DNA of 19,997 nt, from the NCBI GenBank assembly GCA_041658125.1, contig JBBAAS010000015.1:1-19997 (forward strand), read 5' to 3'. Shown here piece after piece: positions 13,061 to 19,997 of the stretch. The notes beneath the pieces were generated by a model. It saw only the letters and a program-made list of their open reading frames with translations. It was not told where the DNA came from and ran no database searches. This DNA is from JBBAAS01 sp041658125 (GTDB lineage: Bacteria > Patescibacteriota > Microgenomatia > UBA12405). The position numbers were made by a program, and so were the translations under genes. Each line of letters begins with the position of its first letter. Within the stretch, counting starts at the first letter, position 1.

Positions 13061-14845
13061 CTAGGGTTTTTGGAGTTTTGCCAATTTTCCCAAAAGGCGC
13101 TGATATTTAAGTTCCAAAGGTTTAATTTTGGAATCGGGGTCGGAATTGTCCAAAACAGCAATTTGTTGACCCAGGTCTTTGATCTGATTTTTAAGCCGAA
13201 CCACCTGAAGCTGGTTTTTGACTTTATTTAGCTCCAAATGCCGACGGTGGGGCTCAAGATGAGTAGAAGTGGCGGAAAGATAGATGTTTTGGAATAAAGG
13301 CTCCAGTTCGGCAGGGAGACTTTCCTGAAAACTTTGAGGAGAAAAACTTTTCAAAGATAAAAGAAGAGAAACCAATTCAGAAAAACGGGGAGTACTAAAA
13401 CGCCGGAGAGTGACTTTCATATTTTTAGCAACCACCAAAGGCCGTTGAGAGCCAAAGAGGAGAATCAACAAATATTCTTCCAGCTTTTCCAGCTTATCGA
13501 TGGCCAAAAGGTTAGTCGAGCCGGTGGGGAAAATAACGGGAGCGGAGGGAATTTTGGTGTCAATTTTTTGCGACTCGGCGATAACGGCGTCAAGATCAGA
13601 ACCGATAATGCCGGCCAATTTTTTTAAATAATCGGAGCGGATAACGGAATTTTGAATTTTACTAACGGAGGGTAAAACGGAAGATAAAATAGCTTTTTTG
13701 CCTTTGATGGTACTGGGGTCGTTTTGGGCGGCGGCGGCAGAGATGATAAAGTCCCAAACCGGCAGAGTGTGTTTGAGTTGGTTTTGAAAAAAAGCAAAAT
13801 CAGACTTAATGGCTTCGTCGGGATCTTTGTACTTATTTTCCAAATCCAAAACTTCGATTTCAAAGCCCATTGAATCGGCTAATTCGATACTTTTTTTAGC
13901 GGCATTATTGCCGGCGAAATCGGAATCGAGGGCCAAAATCAGGGTGTCGGTGTAGCGCTTGAGAAGCTGGAGTTGTTCTTCGGTAAAGGCAGTACCTTTG
14001 AGAGCGACAATATTTTGAACACCGGATTGGTAGGGAGAAATCAGGTCAAACTCACCCTCAACGATGAGAACAGAATTGGCTTTTTTGATAGCTTCTTTGG
14101 TTAAATGGAGGCCAAAAAGCATCCGGCTTTTGTGATAAATTTCGGTTTCGGGAGAATTGATGTACTTGGCTTGTTCGGCCTTAGCGCCCGGTAAAACCCG
14201 ACCGGAAAAGCCAACAATTTGACCGCGGTAATCGTGAAGCGGAAAAACCAGACGACCATTAAAGCGGTCGTAAAGACGATGAGCCCCATATTGACTTTGA
14301 CCGAAAGTACCGGTGGCGATTAAGTCGGATAATTTAATATTTTTTTTGAAAAGATAGTTGCCGATCAGGTCAGAATTTTCCGGCGAAAAGCCGAGCTTAA
14401 ACTCCTTAATCGTGGCCAGTTTAATCCCCCGGCCTAAAACATAATCAAGAGCTTTTTTACCTAAAGGATGGGTAGTTAAAATATAATGATAAAAGACGGC
14501 GACTTTTTCATTGATGTCGATTAAAAGTTTTTTTTGGGATTCGACGTGAGTTAAAACATCACTTTTGATCAAAGTAATACCGGCCATTTTGGCCAAATCC
14601 TGCAGAGCGTCTTTGAAATCGACCCGTTCGTACTCCTGAACGAAAGTGAAAATATCGCCGGATTTGCCGCAACCAAAACATTTGAAAATTTGCAGTTCAG
14701 GGGAAACGATAAAAGACGGAGTCTTCTCCTGATGAAAAGGACAACAGGCAACATGATGGCGGCCGCGCTTTTTTAGGGGGAGATAATGATTGATGACTTC
14801 AACGATGTCGAGCTTTTTTTTGATTTCATCGACTTGGTTATCCAC
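13061..14845 (-). CDS. dnaG: DNA primase DnaG
   Basis: The 594-aa primase synthesises RNA primers at the replication fork. The N-terminal CHC2 zinc finger uses Cys35-x2-His38 and Cys56-x2-Cys59 (CCPFHQEKTPSF, FKCFGCGKSGDIF). The RNA-polymerase core follows with GRLVFPLHDYRGQIVGFSGR. The TOPRIM fold has Glu263 in LIVEGEFDLISPYQSG and the DxD pair Asp307/Asp309 in LALDSDFAGNNAA. The last 150 residues are helical and divergent, as usual for the helicase-binding domain. The start is GTG with a TATAAT box 6 nt upstream. It lies first in the dnaG-rpoD unit and is divergent from the ATP-grasp operon. Confidence 0.97.
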   Translation of the reverse strand: MDNQVDEIKKKLDIVEVINHYLPLKKRGRHHVACCPFHQEKTPSFIVSPELQIFKCFGCGKSGDIFTFVQEYERVDFKDALQDLAKMAGITLIKSDVLTHVESQKKLLIDINEKVAVFYHYILTTHPLGKKALDYVLGRGIKLATIKEFKLGFSPENSDLIGNYLFKKNIKLSDLIATGTFGQSQYGAHRLYDRFNGRLVFPLHDYRGQIVGFSGRVLPGAKAEQAKYINSPETEIYHKSRMLFGLHLTKEAIKKANSVLIVEGEFDLISPYQSGVQNIVALKGTAFTEEQLQLLKRYTDTLILALDSDFAGNNAAKKSIELADSMGFEIEVLDLENKYKDPDEAIKSDFAFFQNQLKHTLPVWDFIISAAAAQNDPSTIKGKKAILSSVLPSVSKIQNSVIRSDYLKKLAGIIGSDLDAVIAESQKIDTKIPSAPVIFPTGSTNLLAIDKLEKLEEYLLILLFGSQRPLVVAKNMKVTLRRFSTPRFSELVSLLLSLKSFSPQSFQESLPAELEPLFQNIYLSATSTHLEPHRRHLELNKVKNQLQVVRLKNQIKDLGQQIAVLDNSDPDSKIKPLELKYQRLLGKLAKLQKP

Positions 14846-14851
14846 AAGGTA

Positions 14852-14857
14852 ATTATA
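14852..14857 (-). promoter_or_regulatory. -10 box (TATAAT) of dnaG
   Basis: A consensus TATAAT on the minus strand ending 6 nt before the GTG start. There is no room for a ribosome binding site, so leaderless translation is predicted. Confidence 0.55.
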
Positions 14858-14872
14858 TCTTAAATCACCCCT

Positions 14873-14896
14873 TCCCCTCTTTGAAGAAAGAGGGGA
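14873..14896. promoter_or_regulatory. Perfect inverted repeat between dnaG and the ATP-grasp operon
   Basis: TCCCCTCTTT-GAAG-AAAGAGGGGA forms a 10-bp stem with a 4-base loop. It lies upstream of both divergent promoters, near the expected -35 position of dnaG, so it may be an operator. It lacks a following T run on either strand, so it is not a terminator. Confidence 0.4.
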
Positions 14897-14951
14897 GACA
14901 AAAAAATTTATTAGTTAGACTACAGGTGGTTGTAAAAAGAGAAAGATTGAG

Positions 14952-14957
14952 TAGAAT
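14952..14957 (+). promoter_or_regulatory. -10 box (TAGAAT) of the ATP-grasp operon
   Basis: TAGAAT ends 10 nt before the ATG at 14968, predicting a 3-4 nt leader. It helps to place the start at 14968 rather than at an in-frame codon at 14881, which would lie upstream of the box. Confidence 0.4.
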
Positions 14958-14967
14958 TCAAGATACA

Positions 14968-15981
14968 ATGAACGTAGTTTTTCCTAAGCGGATTGCAATT
15001 TTATATTCGGATGCCAAAAGAGAATATTTTCCGACAGAACAGCTGTTTATTTCGGAAGTTGAGGTCAAAGAAAGAGCCGGACTGGTAGCCAAATATTTGG
15101 AAAAAATGAAAATTGAGGTGGCGCTGTTTCCGGGGGACAGCGAACTTGCCGAAAATCTGAAAAAATTTAGGCCGGATTTTGTCTTAAATTTGGTTGATTC
15201 GGTTTTTGGCAAAGAATATTTGGCGGCGGCAATACCGGGAACGTTGGAACTTCTAAATATCCCTTACACCGGCACGGGAATGATGGGCCTGACAATCAGC
15301 GCCAATAAATATTTTACGAAAAACCTGCTAAGACAACGGGGAATAACCGTGCCAAAATATCAACTAATTACCGACCCGAGCCAGGAAATTGAAAACGAAC
15401 TTGATTATCCGCTGATATCGAAATTAAACGAAGTCCACGGCTCAATTGAAATTGACGAGTCGGCAATTTCCCACAACGAAAAGGCATTGAGAAAAAGACT
15501 GGATTTTTTAATGAAAACTTACAAGCAGGGAGTGTTGTTGGAAGAGTTTATTGTAGGCAGAGAAATTACAGTGATTATCACCGAAGGGATAAATCAAAAA
15601 GTGTATACCGGCGAAAAAATATTCGGCGGACCGTTTGCCGACAAATTTAAAATCGTCACTTTTGAAGCCAACTGGAATGATGATTCGGCGGAAAGTAACG
15701 CCATTACTTATAAAAAGTATGAAATGCCGGAAAGAGCGCGGGAAATGGTCAAAGAGGCATTTGATGTGTTAAAGATGGAAGATTACGGTAAATTTGATAT
15801 CAGACTGGATGAGTCGGGCAGACATTATATTATTGATGCGAATCACAATCCGACCTTCGGACCAAAAGAAGTGGGCTGTGCCATGGGAACAATTTTGAAT
15901 ATGTACGATATTTCTTTTGAAGAAATATTGGAAAGACTGATCACCAATACAGTGGTAGGAAAAGAAAAGAAAAATGAGTAA
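14968..15981 (+). CDS. D-Ala-D-Ala-ligase-like ATP-grasp enzyme (first copy)
   Basis: A 337-aa ATP-grasp carboxylate-amine ligase resembling the D-Ala-D-Ala ligase family (usual length 300-370). The N-terminal fold starts RIAILYSDAKREYFP; the centre has LLNIPYTGTGMMGLTISANK, the position of the Ddl substrate/nucleotide-fold motif. The ATP-binding part has LISKLNEVHGSIEIDESA and LLEEFIVGREITVIITEG. The metal site appears as KFDIRLDESGRHYIIDANHN-P, where the usual E-x-N is D-A-N. These changes suggest a substrate other than D-Ala, so no ddl symbol is given. The family activates a carboxylate as acyl phosphate and joins it to an amine. It is the first gene of an operon and overlaps the next by 8 bases. 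Confidence 0.85.
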   Translation: MNVVFPKRIAILYSDAKREYFPTEQLFISEVEVKERAGLVAKYLEKMKIEVALFPGDSELAENLKKFRPDFVLNLVDSVFGKEYLAAAIPGTLELLNIPYTGTGMMGLTISANKYFTKNLLRQRGITVPKYQLITDPSQEIENELDYPLISKLNEVHGSIEIDESAISHNEKALRKRLDFLMKTYKQGVLLEEFIVGREITVIITEGINQKVYTGEKIFGGPFADKFKIVTFEANWNDDSAESNAITYKKYEMPERAREMVKEAFDVLKMEDYGKFDIRLDESGRHYIIDANHNPTFGPKEVGCAMGTILNMYDISFEEILERLITNTVVGKEKKNE

Positions 15982-16747
15982 AAACGGTTTTGGAATTGAA
16001 GATTTTTATCGGAAATTAAAAGTTTCCTTGGGAGATGAATGGGACTGTAAAGAATTGGGCATGGTAGAAAAATACCCAATTTGGTTAATTACCGGAAAAA
16101 AGAAAAAAGAGACCGGAAAAAATTTATTGATTGCCGGAGGATTTCATGGAGATGAAGTAGCCGGAGTGTGGGGAATTATAAAATTTTTGACCAATAAATC
16201 TAAAATCCCTGAAAACATTAATTTGGCATTTTTACCACTGGTTAACCCTACCGGTTTTGCCCTAAAAAACAGACATAACCGGTGGAAACAAGATTCGAAT
16301 CGAGGTTTTTTTCATAAACGTAACGGCTTATCGAAAGAAGGAAAAATTTTGAAAAAAAATGAAAAATTAATTTTGGAAACAGCAAGAGACGGGTTTTTAT
16401 CGCTACATGAAGATTTGGAACAAAAGAAGTTTTATGTTTATTCGTTTGAAAAATCAAAATCACCAGGAAAATTTTCGAAAGTTTTAATGGACGCAGGAAA
16501 AAAATATTTTGGTGGGCATAATAACGGGAAAATAATCAACAGATATAATGGAAAAGTTGAAGAGGTATGTTTAAAAGGAGGATTGTGCTATAAAAAACAC
16601 GATGGTTCGTTTGAGGATTGGTTGTTTCATAAGGGAATCAAGAAAACCGCTTGCGCTGAAACTCCGGGACAGGAAAAGTTAGAAAAACGAATTGAGGCTA
16701 ATGTTGATATTATAAAATCGTTTATTAATTATTTTGGAGAAAAATGA
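15974..16747 (+). CDS. M14-type zinc carboxypeptidase / succinylglutamate-desuccinylase-like deacylase
   Basis: A 257-aa protein with the M14 / AstE-aspartoacylase layout. The zinc ligands are His58 and Glu61 (IAGGFHGDEVAGVWGIIKFL) and His145 (FLSLHEDLEQ). Substrate-binding NPTGF...NR and DSNRGFF follow the first ligands. The catalytic glutamate is probably Glu229 in ACAETPGQ. The family removes an acyl group or a C-terminal residue from a small peptide or N-acylated amino acid. No signal peptide is seen, so it is cytoplasmic. It overlaps the upstream ligase gene by 8 bases and the downstream one by 4 (ATGA), so the three are translationally coupled. A role in trimming or recycling the product of the two ligases is inference. 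Confidence 0.85.
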   Translation: MSKNGFGIEDFYRKLKVSLGDEWDCKELGMVEKYPIWLITGKKKKETGKNLLIAGGFHGDEVAGVWGIIKFLTNKSKIPENINLAFLPLVNPTGFALKNRHNRWKQDSNRGFFHKRNGLSKEGKILKKNEKLILETARDGFLSLHEDLEQKKFYVYSFEKSKSPGKFSKVLMDAGKKYFGGHNNGKIINRYNGKVEEVCLKGGLCYKKHDGSFEDWLFHKGIKKTACAETPGQEKLEKRIEANVDIIKSFINYFGEK

Positions 16748-17772
16748 AGATTGCTTTTGCCTACAACCTGAAACCGAAAAATATTAAAAGGGAAGATCCG
16801 GAGGCAGAATTTTATGCCGAATTTGATACCGAAGAAACAATCGACGGCATTAAAAAAGCCATTGAAGCCAACAGACACGAAGTTTTGATGGTGGAATCGA
16901 ACGAAAATACATATGAGTTGCTGAAAGAAAACCGAAACAATATTGATTTGTTATTTAATTTTGCCGAAGCAGTAACTAACACGGCAGATCGGGAAGCTCA
17001 AATTCCCATGTTTTGTGAAATTCTCCGGATTCCGTATACGGGACCGAGGCCGATGAATGCGGCCATAATTTTGGATAAAGCCAGAACTAAGGAAATATGG
17101 AATTTTTGGAAAGTAGCAACGGCGCCGTTTCAATTGATGGAGACGGCTCTTGACAAGCTAAACCCGGAATTAAAATTTCCTCTAATTGCCAAGGCCAATG
17201 AAGAAGGATCGAGCTCGGGCATCAGAAATAAGTCGGTGGTTAATAACGAAAAAGATTTAAGAGAAATAGTGGCAGAATTGATAAAAGATTTTCAACAGCC
17301 GATATTGGTCGAAAAATTCTTAAGCGGGAGAGAATTTACGGTGGGAGTGCTCGGGAATAAGGGAAACCTACAAGTACTGCCGATTGTGGAAACAAATTTT
17401 GACTCACTGCCAAAAGGAGTAAATAGAATTGACAGTTATGAGGCAAAATGGATTTGGGACAATCCGGACAATCCGATCGAAGCAATTTTTTGCCCGGCGA
17501 AAGTTCCGGAAAAATTGAAGACAGAAATTGAAGATTTGGCTAAAAGAGCATTTACGGCCATCGGTTGCCGCGACTGGGGAAGAATTGATATGAGACAGGA
17601 TGAAAACGGAAAACTTTATGCTTTGGAAATTAATTGTCCGGTGGGACTTTTACCCGATCCAAGGGATAATTCACGACTGCCAAGAGCCGCTAAAGAACAA
17701 GGCTGGTCATTTGAAAAACTGATCGGAGAGATTATTTTGACAGCCGCAAAAAGATACCAACTATCAAAATAG
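16744..17772 (+). CDS. D-Ala-D-Ala-ligase-like ATP-grasp enzyme (second copy)
   Basis: A 342-aa ATP-grasp ligase, clearly related to but distinct from the first copy. It starts KIAFAYNLKPKN and has an N-terminal fold with LLFNFAEAVTNTADREAQIP and the Ddl-type EILRIPYTGPRPMNAAIILD. The ATP-grasp part shows LIAKANEEGSSSGIRNKSVV (the phosphate-binding loop) and LVEKFLSGREFTVGVLG. The C-terminal metal site is GRIDMRQDENGKLYALEINC with E-x-N present, then PVGLLPDPRDNSRLP. This copy keeps more of the canonical Ddl metal-binding motif than the first. A GGAG ribosome binding site lies 5 nt before the ATG, and it overlaps the M14 gene by ATGA. The last 41 bases overlap the convergent permease gene. 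Confidence 0.88.
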   Translation: MKIAFAYNLKPKNIKREDPEAEFYAEFDTEETIDGIKKAIEANRHEVLMVESNENTYELLKENRNNIDLLFNFAEAVTNTADREAQIPMFCEILRIPYTGPRPMNAAIILDKARTKEIWNFWKVATAPFQLMETALDKLNPELKFPLIAKANEEGSSSGIRNKSVVNNEKDLREIVAELIKDFQQPILVEKFLSGREFTVGVLGNKGNLQVLPIVETNFDSLPKGVNRIDSYEAKWIWDNPDNPIEAIFCPAKVPEKLKTEIEDLAKRAFTAIGCRDWGRIDMRQDENGKLYALEINCPVGLLPDPRDNSRLPRAAKEQGWSFEKLIGEIILTAAKRYQLSK

Positions 17773-18742
17773 CGACCAGGGTAAGGGTGATTTCACCGGT
17801 AAAAGAAATGACGGAAAGAATGGGAATGGCGGTGAGAAGATAGGGGATAATTACGATGGCGGTGGAAAAAATAAAAGATTTATTCTTCGTAATTTTTAGA
17901 TCACGATATAAAATTTCCTTGAAAATGTTTAAAAAGTTTAAAGAAGCTTTGAAGGTAGCAAAAAAACCAAAAAGACAAAGAAGAATAATGATCAAAGGCG
18001 GAACCTGACCAAGAGAAGTGAGAGCATTTTCGGTAAGATTTGGACCGGCAATGCGGATAACGGAAAAAGAAAAAAGAGCATAAGTAACAACGGCTAACAA
18101 AACTCCCAAAAGGGAGGCCGTTTTGAGATGAAGAGATTTATTTTGGGTATGACGGAGAGTTTCTTCGACTTCGGGCAAAATGGCAAAACCGGTGAGGGAA
18201 AAAATGAGGGTGCCAAAAATGGAGGAGTCGATGGGGTTTTGAAAATTGATCGGGGAATAATTTAAAGAATAGACAGCGATAAAAACGGTGATCAAAAGAT
18301 AAATAAGAGAGAGAAAATGAATCCGTGATTTGGCAAACTTTTGAAGAAGAAGGTGAAAAAGAGAAATGAGAAAAACAAAAATAATTTTGGAAAGACTGAC
18401 CGAAACATTGGGAATAATAGTACTGAAAAACTGGGAGCCAAGCTGAATATAAATTGCCAAAGCGCCAAGGCCAAGCAGGCACAAACTTAATAAAGCGATA
18501 ATTTTGCCGATAGGACCAAGATAAAGATGGGCGTAACCGGCAAGCTGGTGATCGCCTTTTGTTTTAAGAATAACGGTTATATAGAGATAATTGATGAGGT
18601 AGACAAAAACGGCCATCAAAAAAAGATAACCGATGGTCATTAAGGGATTGTTGTTGGCAAACAAAATGGGCAGAACAAAAATACCGGCGCCGACAATTTC
18701 GGAATACTGCAAAAAGACAGCTCTAAGAAAAAGCGAGTTCAC
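17732..18742 (-). CDS. Amino-acid permease (aromatic amino-acid/HAAAP-like)
   Basis: A 336-aa polytopic protein with about ten hydrophobic helices. The first has the unwound GAGIFVLP motif typical of APC-fold amino-acid transporters, and ILPEVEETLRHTQNKS resembles the conserved loop of the Trp/Tyr permease (HAAAP) group. It is shorter than the usual 400 residues, so one or two terminal helices may be missing. The start is GTG 18742 with an extended -10 box (TGcTAAAGT) 6 nt upstream. It follows uppS by 16 bases and may be co-transcribed with it. The substrate is unknown; uptake of an amino acid used by the neighbouring ligases is inference. Its 3' end overlaps the ATP-grasp gene by 41 bases tail-to-tail. 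Confidence 0.75.
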   Translation of the reverse strand: MNSLFLRAVFLQYSEIVGAGIFVLPILFANNNPLMTIGYLFLMAVFVYLINYLYITVILKTKGDHQLAGYAHLYLGPIGKIIALLSLCLLGLGALAIYIQLGSQFFSTIIPNVSVSLSKIIFVFLISLFHLLLQKFAKSRIHFLSLIYLLITVFIAVYSLNYSPINFQNPIDSSIFGTLIFSLTGFAILPEVEETLRHTQNKSLHLKTASLLGVLLAVVTYALFSFSVIRIAGPNLTENALTSLGQVPPLIIILLCLFGFFATFKASLNFLNIFKEILYRDLKITKNKSFIFSTAIVIIPYLLTAIPILSVISFTGEITLTLVAILIVGIFLRLSK

Positions 18743-18748
18743 CTAATT

Positions 18749-18754
18749 ACTTTA
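18749..18754 (-). promoter_or_regulatory. Extended -10-like box (TGcTAAAGT) before the permease gene
   Basis: TAAAGT preceded by TGc, ending 6 nt before the GTG at 18742. It lies within the uppS-permease gap and suggests separate leaderless transcription. Confidence 0.35.
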
Positions 18755-18758
18755 GCAT

Positions 18759-19472
18759 TTATTTGCCCATCCGACGGTGGCGTTGCTGGTACCAAAGAAC
18801 GGCGTTTTCCATTTGTTTGGGGCCAAAATCAGGCCAAAGAATGTCGGTGAAATAAAGTTCGGCATAAGACATTTGCCATAAAAGAAAGTTAGAAAGCCGA
18901 AACTCGCCGCCGGGACGAATAATTAAGTCGGGGTCGGGCTGGCCGGTTGTATAAAGATAAGAAGAAACTAATTCTTCATTAACTTTACCGGCCGGAACCT
19001 TATCCTTAATAATATTTTGAATAGCCCGGATAATTTCATCGCGGCCACCATAATTGAGGGCAATGTTAAATTTGATCCGCTCATAATCCAAAACCATATC
19101 AAGAATTTTTTTGATGGCATTTTTGACCTTAAAGGGAAAAGCCTGAAAATTGCCTAAAACAAAAATTTTAACGCCGGAACGACGGTACTCTTCGGCTTTT
19201 TCCTTGGCAAACCGGATAAGCAGACCAAAAATGCCCCGGACTTCTTCAACTGAACGTTTGCGCCAATTTTCGGTAGAAAGAGCATAAACGGTTAAGTGCT
19301 TAATGCCAAGATCCCGGCAATAATTGACAATTTTTTGAAGATTTTCGGAACCGGCTTCGTGGCCTTTGACGTCGGAAACTCCCTTTTTTTGGGCCCAACG
19401 GCGATTGCCATCCATAATAATGGCGATATGCTGGGGAAGATTTTGAGGATCGATTTGGGAACTGGTGGCCAT
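18759..19472 (-). CDS. uppS: Undecaprenyl diphosphate synthase (cis-prenyltransferase)
   Basis: A 237-aa cis-prenyltransferase of normal length that builds the C55 lipid carrier for cell-wall and glycan synthesis from isopentenyl and farnesyl diphosphate. Motifs in order: AIIMDGNRRWAQKKG with the catalytic Asp21, HEAGSENLQKIV, LTVYALSTENW, FNIALNYGGRDEIIRAI, and DLIIRPGGEFRLSNFLLWQ-MSYAELYFTD. The common RTSGE signature reads RPGGE here, a small variation that keeps the glutamate. The transcript seems to start from a TATAAT box 26 nt upstream, with a longer leader than most genes here. It lies between a hypothetical membrane protein and the permease. Confidence 0.96.
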   Translation of the reverse strand: MATSSQIDPQNLPQHIAIIMDGNRRWAQKKGVSDVKGHEAGSENLQKIVNYCRDLGIKHLTVYALSTENWRKRSVEEVRGIFGLLIRFAKEKAEEYRRSGVKIFVLGNFQAFPFKVKNAIKKILDMVLDYERIKFNIALNYGGRDEIIRAIQNIIKDKVPAGKVNEELVSSYLYTTGQPDPDLIIRPGGEFRLSNFLLWQMSYAELYFTDILWPDFGPKQMENAVLWYQQRHRRMGK

Positions 19473-19498
19473 ATTAAGATTAGTCGTAAATTTTGAGT

Positions 19499-19504
19499 AT
19501 TATA
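19499..19504 (-). promoter_or_regulatory. -10 box (TATAAT) of uppS
   Basis: TATAAT on the minus strand within a GGATATAATAC context, ending 26 nt before the ATG at 19472 and just before the stop of the upstream gene. Confidence 0.45.
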
Positions 19505-19506
19505 TC

Positions 19507-19997
19507 CTAGGCCGGAGTAACAACAGAAGGGGCAGGGGGCTTGGAGCCAAGCAATAACCGGTCAAAAGTGTAAGGTGAAAGGATGTAAAGAACTTCAAAA
19601 GTGGCCACGGAAAGTTCGAAAGCACAGGGAATTTGATTGGTGACTAAAAAAGCGCCAAGCCCAAGAATAGCGCCATTTTTGAAACTTTGGCGCATTTTTT
19701 CCCTAAAAACCTTGTCAACAATGGCTTGGGGGACGTTAGTTTTGAGAGCGGCTTCAGAAGCCCGAAGCTGACGGACATAACCGGCATGAACGGCGGTAAT
19801 GAAGGTACCAATGGCAGTAATAGTGTTCATGGTAGTGTTTTGGCGGGTAAGATCGGCAATAAGCATCCAGCCAGCGACATTAACAGGAATATGGCGAAGA
19901 ATAATCAGGGAAAGAATAAAAACCAAAGTGCTAAAACCACCGGTTTTAAGTAAAAGCCGGTTGTAGTTAATTCGGGCCGATAAAATACTTTTGTTTT
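19507..19997 (-). CDS. Hypothetical membrane protein, N-terminus beyond the window
   Basis: The frame stays open to the window edge: codons before the first TTG (19926) read NKSILSARINYNRLLLKTGG without a stop, so the true start lies outside. The visible part has about three hydrophobic stretches (LVFILSLIILRHIPVNVAGW, TITAIGTFITAVHAGYV, GAILGLGAFLVTNQI) and a Pro/Ser-rich end (SKPPAPSVVTPA). No family recognised. It ends 34 bases before uppS, which has its own -10 box. Confidence 0.65.
   Translation of the reverse strand, partial: NKSILSARINYNRLLLKTGGFSTLVFILSLIILRHIPVNVAGWMLIADLTRQNTTMNTITAIGTFITAVHAGYVRQLRASEAALKTNVPQAIVDKVFREKMRQSFKNGAILGLGAFLVTNQIPCAFELSVATFEVLYILSPYTFDRLLLGSKPPAPSVVTPA

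Noticed and set aside
14881..14967. 29-residue N-terminal extension of the first ATP-grasp gene
   Set aside because: It would start upstream of the TAGAAT box and inside the hairpin, has no family similarity, and the start at 14968 gives the normal length.
1..19997. CRISPR array
   Set aside because: No regularly spaced direct repeats of 20-50 bases with similar-length spacers were seen; the repeats found are few and widely spaced.

Overview
The window (about 40% GC, short intergenic gaps, genes often starting directly behind a -10 box) looks like a chromosomal piece from a Candidate Phyla Radiation / Patescibacteria genome, possibly Microgenomates-like. This is an inference from gene size, weak Shine-Dalgarno use, many cell-surface proteins without known relatives, a group I intron inside a tRNA gene and no encoded CCA. 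No taxonomic marker was searched.

The right half is a conserved chromosomal backbone. It holds a histidine phosphatase, two small membrane proteins, the dnaG-rpoD pair (minus strand), a three-gene operon of two D-Ala-D-Ala-ligase-like ATP-grasp enzymes around an M14-type zinc deacylase/peptidase (plus strand), then a minus-strand group with a truncated membrane protein at the window edge, undecaprenyl diphosphate synthase (uppS) and an amino-acid permease. Several of these serve cell-wall and peptide chemistry.

The left half (about 1-10.3 kb) looks like an accessory region built up behind the 3' end of a tRNA-Asn gene. The tRNA gene (minus strand, 10309-10595) is split by a 214-nt group I intron between anticodon positions 35 and 36. 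Its acceptor end plus the terminator behind it (62 bp, 10256-10317) is repeated, with one mismatch, 6315 bp away at 3941-4002 in the same orientation. Shorter copies of the acceptor end lie at 2390-2410 and 3822-3833. These marks cut the region into modules: a secreted beta-propeller protein plus a small membrane protein (left of 2398); a secreted subtilisin-like protease (2408-3821); a GC-rich palindromic patch (3832-3940); and a 6.3 kb module with all its genes on the minus strand.

Inside the 6.3 kb module, a two-gene cassette is bracketed by inverted repeats (5888-5969 and 10073-10190): an OLD-family ATPase-TOPRIM nuclease, and a winged-helix protein ending in two phosphohistidine swivelling domains, with a perfect 8-bp palindrome over its -10 box. 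Further along are a C39-like cysteine peptidase, a frameshifted small cysteine-containing gene and a membrane protein with a cysteine-rich tail. The best candidate for an undescribed system is this OLD plus wHTH/phosphohistidine cassette in a tRNA-Asn-associated island; second is the ATP-grasp / M14 / ATP-grasp operon. At least eight genes, mostly first genes of transcripts, have a -10-like hexamer ending only 5-7 nt before the start codon, so leaderless mRNAs seem common here, whereas operon-internal genes show GGAG- or AGGA-type ribosome binding sites.
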